DNA from: Neckera pumila
Lineage: Eukaryota; Streptophyta; Bryopsida; Hypnales; Neckeraceae
DNA: 64,000 bases
Assembly: GCA_963969595.1 (NCBI GenBank)
Contig: OZ018413.1
Span: 14,063,711-14,127,710 of the forward strand
Direction: 5' to 3'
Shown: positions 20,047-32,404 of the stretch, one piece after another
Layout of the letters: the number at the start of each line of letters is the position of its first letter
Numbering within the stretch: position 1 is the first letter of the stretch
The notes under the pieces: generated by a model
The model's database searches: none
Told to the model about the DNA's origin: nothing
The model's input: the letters and a program-made list of their open reading frames with translations, nothing else
Translations under genes and position numbers: made by a program

Positions 20047-21794
20047 ACTACACCAGTACCAGTACTAGCACTGCCTGCTCCTGCATCAATAGATGTTGAT
20101 GATGAAAATGTGGTGCCCGAGCTGGTTGTGAAGACATCAAAATTTAGTAAGTAAGTCTATTATTCTGCTCATATTTTTGGAATGTTTATACATATACCTC
20201 ATCTTGATCTAATTTTTTTTCTCACTGGATTTTGTAGAGCGGCTCAAGAAGTAAGGAAGCTTAGACATGTTCCTTTTGGGGAGAGACTGGATTTTTTCTT
20301 AAGTCCCACAAAATCATTTCAACTACCCGAATATGCAGAGGCTTTTTCCCAGGACTTTGTTGCAGTTGATCCTAAGCAACGTTCTCGGGCACGATCAGTA
20401 CATCCACGTGTTCTAGAGTATATAGATGATTGTGCTGTAGAGTCAGATGCAGGTACATCATCTAGCAAAGGTAGCTCAATTTCAAAGCACTCTTTTTGAT
20501 TATGTGTTGAACACGACGTTGGTATATTATAGTGTGGATTTTATTAAGAGCACTATATTTTTACATTTGCCTATCTTATTAGATCTTTTGGTACTGGTAC
20601 ATTTTATTCAATTATTGCTTTTTCTATTTATATTGCAACTGCATTAGGTTCCACTTCATACATTTAATTAGACTTAATGGATGTATCTGCTGTTAAGTTA
20701 GAAGGAGTTCATCAAATACTAAGTCAAGTATGACCACACCTCTCTGTAGTTCATGTTTTGTCAAACAGGACATTGGTCTTCTTAATGTATGTTGTTAACT
20801 ACAACCAAGATATGATCTTATTGACATTATCCCTAAACCACTTCTACTATCATTTGTATTACTCAATCTCAAATGACGACAACCCTCATGTGATATGATA
20901 CTGATAGATTAACCGAGCACCTTAAACATTGTATTTTTGTTTGTCCAAATGCACTTCTTCCCTCAAATCGCCATATTCTATTTTTAACATACAGTTCAAT
21001 TTAATATGTTACAAATCTAATCTTCATTATTTTGTGGAGATCCACACATTCCATTGTGCATAATGAAGGCACTTCATGAAGTGCTTTTGGACTTGAGACG
21101 GGTCCAAGATGCCTCTTCATTATGCATATAGTCCAATTTTTTTAATATATATATCAAGTTTTTGTTCCTATCTACGAGACCTTTTTAGCCCCTTACGCTT
21201 AAAAGAAGCACTTTGCGAAGTGCTCTTAGCTCCTAAAAACTCTTCCCAAGGCCATCTATCATGCATACACTTAGATTTTTTAAATACATATACATTAGAT
21301 TGTTATTTCATTCATTTAGAACCATAGCTTGCACCGCGCAAGAGGGAGGTACTCCACCGAGTCATTTTAATTCCAAGAGGGGTGTTTTATGGTTATCCAC
21401 TGTGCAGGTTGTTCATTTTCTATTTGACTTCAATTTGTTTTGCTTTCTCCGCCTTGCTTCTTTTACTTCCTCCACGCGCAGTGGATCTTTGTGGTAGAGG
21501 CACAAGTGTTGGGCATCCGTCTAAGCATCCCCACTTCTTCCCAACTAGGAGAAAAAAAGGTGCGATCGTGGTATTTTGGCTCTATGCAATTTTATATGTT
21601 GATAAAATGTTTCTCTACCTACAGTATTCCATGTTTTAAATGTTCACTATATTTTCTGATTGTGCTTGTGGTCTGTGTAGGCAAGTGTCACTAATGAAGG
21701 AGAAAAATATTTTCTTCTTCACACAACCGACATCTATCTGGAGCACATCCATATTGTGGATCATCACCAAATATGCCGTTCATATCTAGTATAA
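20047..21794 (+). pseudogene. ParB-like/methyltransferase-like gene, 3' part
   Basis: This is the continuation of the gene interrupted by the retrotransposon. Leaving out one copy of the 5-bp target duplication, the exon reads on in frame from GVTT into a Pro/Ala-rich stretch and VVPELVVKTSKFS, ending at a GTAAGT donor after 20150. Exon 20238-20470 encodes AAQEVRKLRHVPFGERLDFF and a Ser-rich tail in matching phase. Exon 21482-21559 gives GHPSKHPHFFPTRRKK. A last exon at about 21682-21794 (ASVTNEGEKYFLLHTTDIYL) ends in TAA but is one base out of phase, next to a run of seven A. None of these tail segments has a domain I recognise. The intron between 20470 and 21482 carries divergent hairpin-repeat copies. 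Confidence 0.5.
21059..21400 (+). repeat. Divergent hairpin-type repeats in the last large intron
   Basis: Three related units are visible. Two (21059 and 21203) begin with GCACTT-palindromes (CACTTCATGAAGTG and CACTTTGCGAAGTG) and share ATGCATA and a T-rich then ATATA tail. One at about 21330 begins GCGCAAGAGGGAGGTACT. They resemble the 8.6-kb family only in part. Confidence 0.4.
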
Positions 21795-22595
21795 ATAGTG
21801 CTCCATGCGAACACCATCTTCATATCAGTCGTCGTATATTTTTTTTAGCCATGTTGTATAATTGGCCACTAATTCTTCTGAAGTCATAAATTTCTTGCTA
21901 GTTTAATCTACAAGTCTTCTTTATTTTGAGATTAAGCAAGTAGGTAGTTTATAACTTCAAAGGGGGTAGTGGTTGATTATGCACTTGGCGAAGAGAATAC
22001 ACGGGGACTGACAAGAAGTTATTGAGCTCATGGACAATTCAATAGGCACGGGTCACCTCTACAAGCTTGCTATGTATTATCCATTATATCCATTGTCTTT
22101 TTTTTAAAGAGCACGGATTAGGCCACATTATAAAATTGACTTGAATAGGTCCACTAAAGATTATCTTATGGGAGTGACAATGATTATGCTTCATTGCATA
22201 CTCATGCTATATTTCAAATTGAATTATTTATAAAACGTGCCAATCCATTGATAATTCCCTCGTCAATTCCACTGTTACAATTCCAAAAAGTACTTTATGA
22301 GTATTCCATTTCCACTCTAAATTGCAAAATTCTCAACTTAATCTGAGCAAAACATCTCCACTTCTTTCTGTTTATATTTTTAAATGTACAATTTAGTTGT
22401 CCAAAGGCCATTTGGTCAGTCCTTTGACCCTTCTACAAGTGGAAGAGAGTCCATATGCATTTTACAGGATACGTACAGGCAAGTGGAAGAAAATTCTAAT
22501 GCATATGCGCAAGAGAATGAAAGAAAATTGAAACGCATCTAAATGAGCCCTTGCAGATGGGTGAAAGTGAATCCAAATGCATTTCATCTATTTCT
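21795..22595. other. Intergenic, no gene seen
   Basis: AT-rich sequence after the last exon of the methyltransferase-like relic. No domain-bearing frame or terminal repeat was found. Confidence 0.4.
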
Positions 22596-22800
22596 GAAAG
22601 TTAACCCTAAATCACTTTCATTCATTTCATCCACCCATTTTCATCCATTTCACCCAACCACATTAATACATTTCACCCATCCCCCTTCATCCATTTCATC
22701 CGACCACTTTCATCCATTGCATTCATCCATTGCATTCATCCATTGCATCCAACCACTTTCATCCAACTACTTTCATCCATTTCATCCAGTTTTCCAACAT
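22596..22800 (+). repeat. Imperfect minisatellite of TTTCATCCAT type
   Basis: About 18 imperfect copies of a 9-10-base motif (TTCATCCAT, TGCATTCATC, TTTCATCCAA) follow each other. The open frame through the tract is a product of the repeat. Confidence 0.7.
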
Positions 22801-22995
22801 TAATTAGTAATTGTTTTCAAACTTTCATCCATTTTTTTCAAAATCCAAAACTACTATTTTCATAAAAATTCATCCATTCAATTCTAAAATTTAGTGTAAT
22901 TTTTCCTCTTATTTCCTTAGCTTCCACAAAAAATTATAAATTCTGCAAATCCCCGCTCATTAATCTCTGCTCACTGCTCTCCGCTCACATACCAG

Positions 22996-23263
22996 CATTC
23001 CCCTCTAAAAGACTGCGAGTTCCCGGACTATGGGAACTTTGCAGGAACGCTGGAACGCTGCCAAATGGCCAGTCTGACATGGCCAAGCAAATACCACATC
23101 AAATTTTCTTTTTTCTTTTTTTGAATTTTTTTAGTATTCTTTTCACATTTTAATAAATTTTTTTTTTTTTTTTAACAATTTTTTTTTCTGATAGCAATGC
23201 ATTGTTTCCAGCATCGGGAACAGTCTTGAAACGGTCTTCCGGAGGCTCAAATCTCCTCTAATG
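22996..23263 (+). mobile_element. TIR element family G (copy A, left end degenerate)
   Basis: The body has GACTGCGAGTTCCCGGAC, paired GGGAAC/GTTCC segments, a poly-T core, then GAAACGGTCTTCC and a CTCAAATCTCCTCTAATG end. Segment order matches 32247-32544 and 37817-38124. The left terminus (CATTCCCCTCT) is diverged. Confidence 0.5.
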
Positions 23264-23664
23264 AGTTTTGTATTCTAGTACCAAGGATTTGAACACTATT
23301 CATGACGTATTTGAACAACTTTGAAAAATAAACTCACAATTTTCCAAATGCTAATACTTTGTTGGTTTTTAAATTCTGCAGCACTCATTTCCGTTCATAC
23401 ACATCACTCTAGAGTCTTGAGGCCCTACACGCATGTGCATATTAAATTTTCATATTTTCCCCCCTTTTTGTTATTCTTGTATGAACAAGGGTGGCCGGTA
23501 CACAATTTGGAGGGTGAGTTAATTATTTATTGAATTAATTAACTCAATAAATAGGGCTTTTGAAACCTCTGAGTCACTATGCATTCAAAAGACAAGTACA
23601 ATAGTGCATTCAAAGGATATGGAATAATTTGGAGCAAGGTAGAAGCTTAATTAACCATTAATTG

Positions 23665-24125
23665 TAAAAATGCAATTGTTGTATTTTTAGCAAAACTTTG
23701 AACCTTATTTAAGAATGGACAATCCATTTTTCTCAAATTTAGTTTGCCTAAGAAAATGTAGAAATTATGTTAGCTTCAAAAATCCATTTATGATTTGGAT
23801 ACAAAGTTATGGACTCAAACTTTAAAGAAGGATATAAAGTACATTTATGGCAATTTTTGTTAAAATAGCCATATTCCCTACACCATTTTTAGACTGCGCA
23901 GTCAAAACCATCTAGGACATGTATAGATTTCAGACTACATGGTCTAAATTGTAAAAGTGCCAAAGTTGCGGAATGATTGCCTTGAAGCCATAAACGGATT
24001 TTTGATTCTAAAATCTAACTTAATGTCTACATTTTTTTAGACAAACAAAGTTTGAAAAAATAGATTTTCTGGATGCTTAAACAAGGTTCAAAGTGTTGCT
24101 AAAAACACAACTATTCCATTTTTGA
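23665..24125. repeat. Large imperfect inverted repeat (foldback)
   Basis: The left arm at about 23665-23800 and right arm at about 23990-24125 are reverse complements over roughly 130 bp. Matching blocks include CTACATTTT, AGGTTCAAAGT, GCTAAAAA-ACAAC and AAAAATCC-TTTATG. The spacer is about 190 bp and holds a small GACTGCGCAGTC palindrome at its centre. There are no coding features. Confidence 0.65.
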
Positions 24126-27100
24126 CATATCCCATATGGATTTTCATATCTCCTACCTTCTACTTTTATAATGTACTTGCCTTCATTCTATATTTAAAAC
24201 ATTAATTGGAGTGAGAATTATAATTGACATTGATAATAATAGAATCATTCGCTATTTATAATACATCTTTGTTGACGTTAAATCAAATGAAGAAAGCATC
24301 TCTTAGTCAATAAATCAAATGAATTTGACAAGGTACCTTGGTAATAGGTCTTGTCTTTTTAGAATTAAAGTCCACTAGAGCTTTCTAACATTGTGCAAAA
24401 TTTTTCAATGAAGTATTTTATAATGAAGTATGTAGGTGTTGATGACAAGGTTGGTAATGGGTGCTAATTCTATAGTTATCTAAGAAACACACCAAATTAA
24501 GGAGCCTCAGAATGAAATTACCAAATGATCAATATACTTAATTCAAAATCAAGCACTTATTTGAATTGAATACTTACAACAAATGGAAAACACTTCTTTC
24601 CTTGTCTTTAGTACGTGCTTTATAACAAGCTCTTTCTTTGAGTATTGTTGAAGGAAGTGATGACCTAATTAAAAATCATCCTTTTATTATAATAAGTTCA
24701 TTCCAAGGGAGATTGTCAAGTAGGCAATCTATATTAATAGGTTAAATCTCTAGAGTAGGTAACACTACCTGAAAACATACAATCACTCATTTGATTTTTA
24801 ATTTATGACTCATCCAATATTTATGACCAAACAACAAGTCGGCATAGCATGTACACTTTGAATCGTTTGCTTGGCCTTTTACACACAACTTGACTCCATC
24901 CACACAACTACCAATTTCAATTCTCACAATCCTAATTGGCATACATACAACTATATAACAAGCAAATTTAATCATTCATTCTCCTTATACATAATCACTA
25001 GCATAAACCAACATATCATAATTTAACTTGATTTATCATTCATTGTTTACAATTTTAGCTTTTTCCATCACTCCTCATCACTCTCCTCAAAACTATAAAT
25101 AAAAACATAGTCAAAAAGGGGTTGGAATTGCATGCTCATCTTGCAAGAGTGGGTGCTTTTCAAATTGGAGACGAGAGATTTAAATAGACTTGCCACCAAT
25201 CGGCTCAACCACCAATTTGGGAATTAATACCTATGACCATTCCAACCTCAGCTCACCTAACTATCAAAATGATAGACCTTTCCTACTCAAGAATTCAGAT
25301 TTATACTTGGGATGTTAAAAGGATTAATTATCCAAAATCTATAACTTCAAAAATTTGTAAAAACGGCCATTTCAAATCCCCAATTGGAAATTTGCCTATT
25401 AGAAAATAATAATCTTGTCCACAAGTACAAGTATCCTTATTTGCAGTGTAGATATGTGTTTTGGTGCTTACCTTTTATCTCTATAAATATGATGAGGACT
25501 ATAAGTGTCCAATGAATGACTTTTAGGGAAACTAGGAGCAATCAATGCACTTTTTCATCCAAAAATTAGATAATTTTTGTACTGATTACCTTTGTAATAG
25601 GGATGCACTCTTCAATGTCAAGTTGTAAAAAAAAATGTTGGTAGCATTAAAATATTCAAATTTGTGCAAGAATTTTTTTCAAAATAAATCACTAATGTTG
25701 GATTTATAATCACCTCAAGAAGAGTTTTCAATTTTTGGCTTCAAATTTGATTTGTAAATACTGAAGACAACTATAGTAGATCCAATGGTCATCATCTATG
25801 AGTCCATGTTTACAAGCTTTGCTTGAAAACCATTACTAAATCATTACTCTAAGTTGCATTATATAACAAATTTTCATATTTTTTGAAATTTGAACCATAT
25901 TAAGGTCTTCTAAGTGCTAAGAGGTCAACTTTTGTAATTATTTCAATGAACAATTGTCAATAAGGTAGAAGTATGAATCTAGAAGCATGCAATATTCTTT
26001 TCTTTTTTGTCATATAGTTGGGCCTTTGGATCTTTTACTAATATGACCTAAAATCACAAGTCAATGTCTTTAATTGTATATATGATGCAACATGTCTATT
26101 AATAGAGACTTAAGTGGATGGTTTTTAGTTATTTGGAAAAAGATTCAAGGACACACCTGTGTAATAATTCATGTCTTGACTTCAAAAACGCACAAAAATT
26201 ACATAAATTCTCTAAACTTTATTATAATATATATTTTTAGAATAATAATGGAAATAATTGGCTTTAATTTTGAATATATAAATGAAAATTAGCAAAATCA
26301 TGTAAAGTCAAAAAATGACCTACAAATGTTCATACAATTCTATTGGTATTGAAAAATAGAAGATGTAATTTCTTTCTAGAAAAAAATAATAAAAGAATCT
26401 TTTTCTAGTTGATTTTCTATCATATATAATTCTAAAAGTTTTGAGCTTGAGATTTGTCCTCACTTAATATTTTTCATTTTTTCTAAATAAAATCAATCCT
26501 CTACTTGTTTCAAGCTTATTATTGTTGTCTTTTAGGTCAAATAGGATAGCTTGACTTTAGTAGACTTCTTTTTCACTTTTAGCCAACTGTGTTTAGGACT
26601 CTTTGTCTTGTTTTATATAGTTGAAGTAGATTAGGCATAAGTTTAGCACATTGGCAAAATAGAATGCAAAACGAATACAAAGGAGAACCTTTGCATATAA
26701 ATATGTAAGACAACCTCAGTAGGACATGTCATAGGATTTTCAAGAATAACAAGGCCTATGGTATTTGGAGACAATATAGATTGCAGCCTAAACAACCAAT
26801 GGGAACCAATGTCTATTGTGACCTGGAAAACATTGCCACCTATCAACGATGAACTATCCATTCATCCATCACACAAAAGGACAATTTGCAAGCTTTTTTC
26901 AAGAAAATAAGCAAAGATCAATTATAGGTATTAGGTGACGAAGATTCCTTTGCCAATTTATTTTTTTGAATGATTCTAAATCTAGGAATGGCAACTAGGA
27001 TTTGTGAGTCCTTCATCATCTTACTATGGAGTGAGTCCTTCTCTTTTTTCTTTTTTTGTTTCTAGCTCTCAAGCTGTCTTTCACACTTTGCTGTGCAACC

Positions 27101-27168
27101 TGACCTTGAAGCTTTAGCTCCCTAGCCTCTTTTTTCTTCAAACAAGATTTAGTGATCATCTATCTCTC
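24126..27168. other. AT-rich intergenic DNA
   Basis: No ORF with domain content, no terminal repeats and no RNA gene were recognised in these 3 kb. Short open frames (24787, 26092, 26643) are rich in A/T-encoded residues and have no support. Confidence 0.45.
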
Positions 27169-27424
27169 CTTTAGATGACATTTCCAGGAGATAAAGAACT
27201 GTTTCAGCCTCGTTTCTCTTGCTAGAATGAACAATAATGCTATCAAAATATTTAGTTAATTAAAAATTAATTAAAAAATTATTAATATTTTGAAATTAAT
27301 AAAATATTATTATCTGATGTATCAATTGTTGTGCCACATTAGCTAGTTGCTGCAGTGCAGTTCCCACAATCCAAGAACTCGAGGGAACTCACAACCCTTT
27401 AGACCCTCAAAATGTCATCTAATG
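27169..27424 (-). mobile_element. TIR element family G (copy E, inverted)
   Basis: The minus strand reads CATTAGATGACATTTTGAGG, then GTTGTGAGTTCCC, a GGGAAC...GCAGCAAC segment, an AT-rich core of TTAATTAA repeats, then GAGGCTGAAACAG and AAATGTCATCTAA. The order is the same as in the other four copies, on the opposite strand. Confidence 0.6.
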
Positions 27425-27930
27425 CTGCTATCTAACAACAACAAGACTTATTTTGTATGAAGGTTGATTTTGTTGTCAAAAATCAAATTCATCATCTTTA
27501 GAATTTGTAGAATATATTAGACTAGATTTGCATTAGTATTAGCTAGCAAGTACTATTCTTTCTAAAATAAGTTTTGGACTTCAAAATTGAAATTTAAAGT
27601 TGTTATGTCTTTGATTGTACTCATTTTCCAAAGTCTTATGATCCAATCTTATCCAATCTTATCTTATTTTAGCCTAAGGCTTAAGTACTGAAATCGCTTC
27701 TTTAGGACCATTTGCCTTGTAAGGCAAGTTTTGTAGGTTATATCACTACTAGAAAATTGTGTCCAGAACAACAGAAAATCAATTGATTTTTGTTGTTTTG
27801 TTCACTGGAATGTCCATTTTCATTGATTTTTGAATTTTTTGTTAATGCGAACAAAACAGCTTCCAATTTTCTGTTGATTTGAATAGTGCAATGACCAAAT
27901 CAACAACTTTTTGTCGAATTTGAATATTTT

Positions 27931-28070
27931 TGGAATCTTTTTGGAACCTTTTTGGAACCTTTTTGGAATCTTTTTAGAATCTTTAAGAATCTTTAAGAAT
28001 CTTTCTAGAATCTTTCTAGAATCTTTTAGAATCTTTCTGGAATCTCCTAGAATTTTTAAAAATCTTTAGA
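27931..28070 (+). repeat. Short tandem repeats of GGAATCTTTTT type
   Basis: About a dozen imperfect copies of an 11-13-base unit (GGAATCTTTTT, AGAATCTTTA, AGAATCTTTCT) run consecutively inside CACTA element 1. Confidence 0.75.
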
Positions 28071-28837
28071 TTCAACTAAGTATAGAATACATTTTATAAG
28101 ATTTTGAAAAATTGTAGATTATTCTTATGCCTTTAGCATTATATAGGACAAGCTTTGCACATTGATGTCAAATAATTAATTGATCCATAAGGCCTCAAGG
28201 CATTAATTCATTCTATTTTCTACTTTAGGATGAATCTTTTACAATGCAATATATATTGAATATGATTCTTGTAAAATATTTACTGAAGATGTATTTTATT
28301 GCTAGCTCAATGCCTAAAAAATCTTAGACCAATCCAAGTGGCAACTAAAAGTTATATATGAAAAGGTCTTTCTTTTTAAATGGGTGGTTTTGGGCAGCCA
28401 TGATAAATAACTACAATTGGTTTGAAATTCTTTTTACATACTTTCGACAAGATTGTTAATAAAATCTCCATAGTTGGAAGACATTCAATCACACAGTTCT
28501 TTCCAAGTTTCGATGTATTTGACACTCATTGCCAAGAGTGCTCAACATTAGAAAATGAAGATAAGCAATACACACCCTAGCACAAAACTAGAAAAATCAT
28601 AATCATTCATTTTCAAAGTTGAATTTGTGATGCTAAAACAAGATTTCAAAACAAACTTTAAAAAAATATGAACTATGTAAAATAGTAGCTTGATAACTTT
28701 TAATTTATTATCAAAATGTTTTTGACACCAAAATTTTGTGCCTTGGGCAATTCAAAGTTCAACACCAAAATTAGAATTTTAAGTATAATGAATTTTATTT
28801 TTCTGACTTAATCATTCAAAAATTCAATGTTTTTTTA

Positions 28838-29198
28838 ATTCAGTAGACTTTGGCGGCCATTTTGGCATAGCAAAACAACTTTTTCAAAAAAACTTTCAAC
28901 TAAAAAAATTTGGGAAATCAAACTAACTTTCACCTCCACAAATCCTTTTGCAATTTGAAGTCTCCAATCAAAAGTTATGGACAAAAATCAGAGAGGGGTA
29001 GCAAGAAACATTTTTTTGGATATTTTCGAACATCCTCTCTGATTTTTGTCCATAACTTTTGATTGGAGACTTCAAATTGCAAACGGATTTTTGGAGGTGA
29101 AAGTTACTTTGATTTCCCAAATTTTCTTAGTTGAAAGTTTTTTGAAAAAAATGTTGTTTTACAATGTCCAAATGGCCTCCAAAGTCTGCTGATTTTAC
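28838..29198. repeat. Near-perfect long hairpin inside CACTA element 1
   Basis: Arms at 28838-28997 and 29034-29198 are reverse complements over about 160 bp with only scattered mismatches. Shared blocks include GACTTTGG-GGCCATTT, AACTTTCAACTAA, TTTGGGAAATCAAA, TAACTTTCACCTCCA, TTTGCAATTTGAAGTCTCC and AATCAAAAGTTATGG. The loop is about 36 bases. A diverged relative of one arm lies at about 31265-31400 inside CACTA element 2. A transcript would fold into long dsRNA. Confidence 0.85.
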
Positions 29199-31772
29199 AA
29201 AGAAAATAAAAACTAATGCAAAAACTCTATATATAAATTTCTACTCATGCTTTATGCACTTGGTAACGGCCATGGTTCAAAGGCCCATGGCTTCACCCGC
29301 CTGCGCGGTGGGCTGCCTAGGTGGCCTGCCCACGTGGCGGGCTGCCCAGATTTTCCGGGCAGCCTAAAAAATTTTATTTTTTAATTTAAAAAGTTTTTAA
29401 AAAAAAATAAAAAAAAAACACTTTGGAAAAATGTCCGAAACAACAGAATTTGGACAACAGATTTCAGTGAAATTTTGTCCAGTACAACGCGTCCGAAACA
29501 ACTGAATGGACAACGCTTTTCAGTTGAAAATCTGTTGTTCTGGACATAGTTTTTCTAGTAGTGTATCCACAAGGGTAAGTTGGTAGGACATAGTCAGTGT
29601 AATAACTCAAGGACAATTGAGGAAAACTTATGTAAGACAACCAAGGACAACTTAAAGGCAATCAAAGATAGCTTGATAAATAAGAGGGAGTAAAATCACA
29701 ATCTTTGTGTTTATTATCCTAAATTGTATCTTGAATGAATGTAAGATAATATATATTACTACTACAAGACATGTAAGATTGGACAAAAAGACTTGGAAGC
29801 AAAGTCCCTATAATTTGAATCAACTCACGTACGAGAACTTCAAACTTGTTGCATGCGATCCAAGAATAAACTTTTGGACTTAAAAGAATCTTGATGGTTG
29901 TGTATTGTTGATATGATTTTTTTCTATATATAGAACACTAGAAGAAAAACATGTCCGCCACAACCGGCCATATGCAATTCATTTGCAACTAAGTGTCCTA
30001 TACAGCTATCCTGCAATTGTAATTTTTTCTATTTGCACCAACTTTGATGTATACGTTGTTGTAGTTGCAGAGTAGTTGTAGAATGAAATGCTGGGTTGTA
30101 GAACTGTAACAGAGTAGTCATTCAAAATGAACGTGAAGAATTCTACATCCACTATTCATTAGAGTTGTCGATGTGGCCAACTTTACGTTCTGTGCAGTTT
30201 ACTCTGTCAAAGCCTAGTTGCATAATACCTAAATTTGATTACAATTTCACTAGAAAACAACTATAGTTCAACTAGGAAACAACCGGAGTTTGACTAGAAA
30301 ACAACTACAATGGCAACTACAAATCAACTCAAAAACAACTACAAAACAACTAGAATTCAACTAATCTTCAACTACAAAACAACTACAAAACAACTACAAG
30401 AAAACTATTCACGCAACTAAAAACAAACTATAATACAACTAAAAATGACAAGATGGCAACTAAAAAATGACCACATGGTGACTAGAAAGCAACTACAAAA
30501 TGATTGGAAATCTAATATAGATCAACTATAGTACGACTTACAGACGACTATAAAACAATTGTTGTTAGAGTTGTTAGTCGAAATGCTGTAGTACTGTTTA
30601 TCAACTAGAATTGAACAACCTTGTTTGCTATCGTCTTGTGGCTGCAAATTCACCTTGTGTTCTTCTGTTGCATGAGATGCAAAAGATGCAATGTATCATT
30701 TCTCTACATCAAGTTCATTTTGGTTCAAAACCACACTTTAAAACACCAAATAATGGCTATTATGATTTATAATAAGATTTATCCATAATCTATCATGCAA
30801 CACTTCATTTCTACTTGCCTTTTTGTTTCATAAACGGCAGAAAATTACATATATTTGTGTATGAATTCTTTTGGAATTAAGGAATAGTGCAAAGACAGTT
30901 TCAAACTTTTGAACAATAAAATGGTATTTGAATTACAAAGGTCTCAATATCTTGAAGATGCTAAGAGACTGTCTTCTACAGATAAATCTATGGCTTTGAT
31001 CAAAGATGGAATAGTCGGAAGAGGAGGCACATCCTTTGGAGCAATCAAACTAGAAGTTGACAAACACATCTGATGTGTCTACAAATCTCTATCGAGCACA
31101 AGTGTTTTTAGTTTAATACTACTTTTCAACTTCTTTCCTTGCATCATCTAGAAAACAATATTTTAATAACATATTCTTATATTCGCCATATACAATGAAG
31201 ATAGACGAAATTTAAAGAACATGTGAGAAAATGTCAAAGAAAATGCTCTTTCCAATTTCTCTTCAAAAGGTTGTTCATAACTTTTGATGAAAGACTTGAA
31301 ATCTGAAATGGATTTTTGGAGATAAAAATTTGTTTATTTTTCCAACTTTTCATAGTTCAAAGTTCTTAAAAAAACAATGGTCTACTAGGCCTAAATGCGA
31401 TCTGAAATGTTACTTTAATATAATTCCTGCGTTTTATGTATCCCATATCGTTTGTCATACCTCCTACCACCCCACTTGTATAAATATCTTGTCTTCTTAA
31501 CACTCTATAATCACAATTATGTGGCCTTTGGAGTTACTTGACATAATTGTCCAATGTGGTGAGTATTGTATGATATATGGTGTATTTTGTATGGTGTATT
31601 ATATATAGTGTATGATGTATTATATATGGTATATTGTATATGACATGTTGTATAGGACATTATGATTCAAAAATGAATTGTATACTAGTTGATTTCAGTT
31701 GCAAATGAGTTGTAAGACACTTGTATGTGGTTGACTACAACTTGCAAATGAGTTGCACAAATGTATCATTAA

Positions 31773-32373
31773 CCCCTGAGCGCCCCCAGCAAATTCTTGA
31801 AATCAAGCCATCAGGGATCACAGTCCAAATAATTCTACGCCATGAGTTGAGAATTTACATCTAGAAGATTTGACCACTAAAACAGGAAAAGGGTTACAAT
31901 CTGTAGCCTTTGCAAAAATTTTGCAGCTTTTCACCGTACGGATGGGGAGATTATAATAGTCAAAGTAGCGTTGACTATTTAATGGCAGGACAAAATTAGT
32001 GGGGGCAGGACTTCGAAAGTAGAAATTGATGGCAACAAGGTGGCCCATTGCATTGAAATTTTTCCAGGGTTTGCGAAAAGCAAGTATCTTACTTGCAGCC
32101 AATTTTCAAAATGTACTAACATCAACAAAACACTTTTTCAGAGCTTTGAAGCTGCTAATTAGACACCACCGTAGCTGGTAGTCCCAATCAAAAAGCCCTG
32201 TGCAGAGTCTGCAAACAATGCGCTTTCCATATTCAACAATACCTGACATTACATGAGATTTGGGGGTCTTAGAAGGCTGTGAGTTCCCTTGTTGTCTGCT
32301 GCGTTCCCGCACTTTGGAAACATAGCAGCAGCAGCTGGCTGATGTGGTCGAGCGACTGCCACGTCACTTTTTG

Positions 32374-32404
<31 letters not shown>

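Larger units (their letters stand above)
27744..29563. mobile_element. CACTA element 1, non-autonomous, 1820 bp
   Basis: The left end CACTACTAGAAAA and right end TTTTTCTAGTAGTG are inverted, and both are flanked by TAT (27741-27743 and 29564-29566), the 3-bp TSD of En/Spm elements. Sub-terminal repeats such as GTCCAGAACAACAG and GTCCGAAACAAC occur near both ends. The interior has no transposase. It holds a tandem repeat at 27931-28070 and a long hairpin at 28838-29198. Confidence 0.88.

Noticed and set aside
22543..22803. His/Pro/Phe-rich open frame
   Set aside because: It is a translation of the TTTCATCCAT minisatellite.
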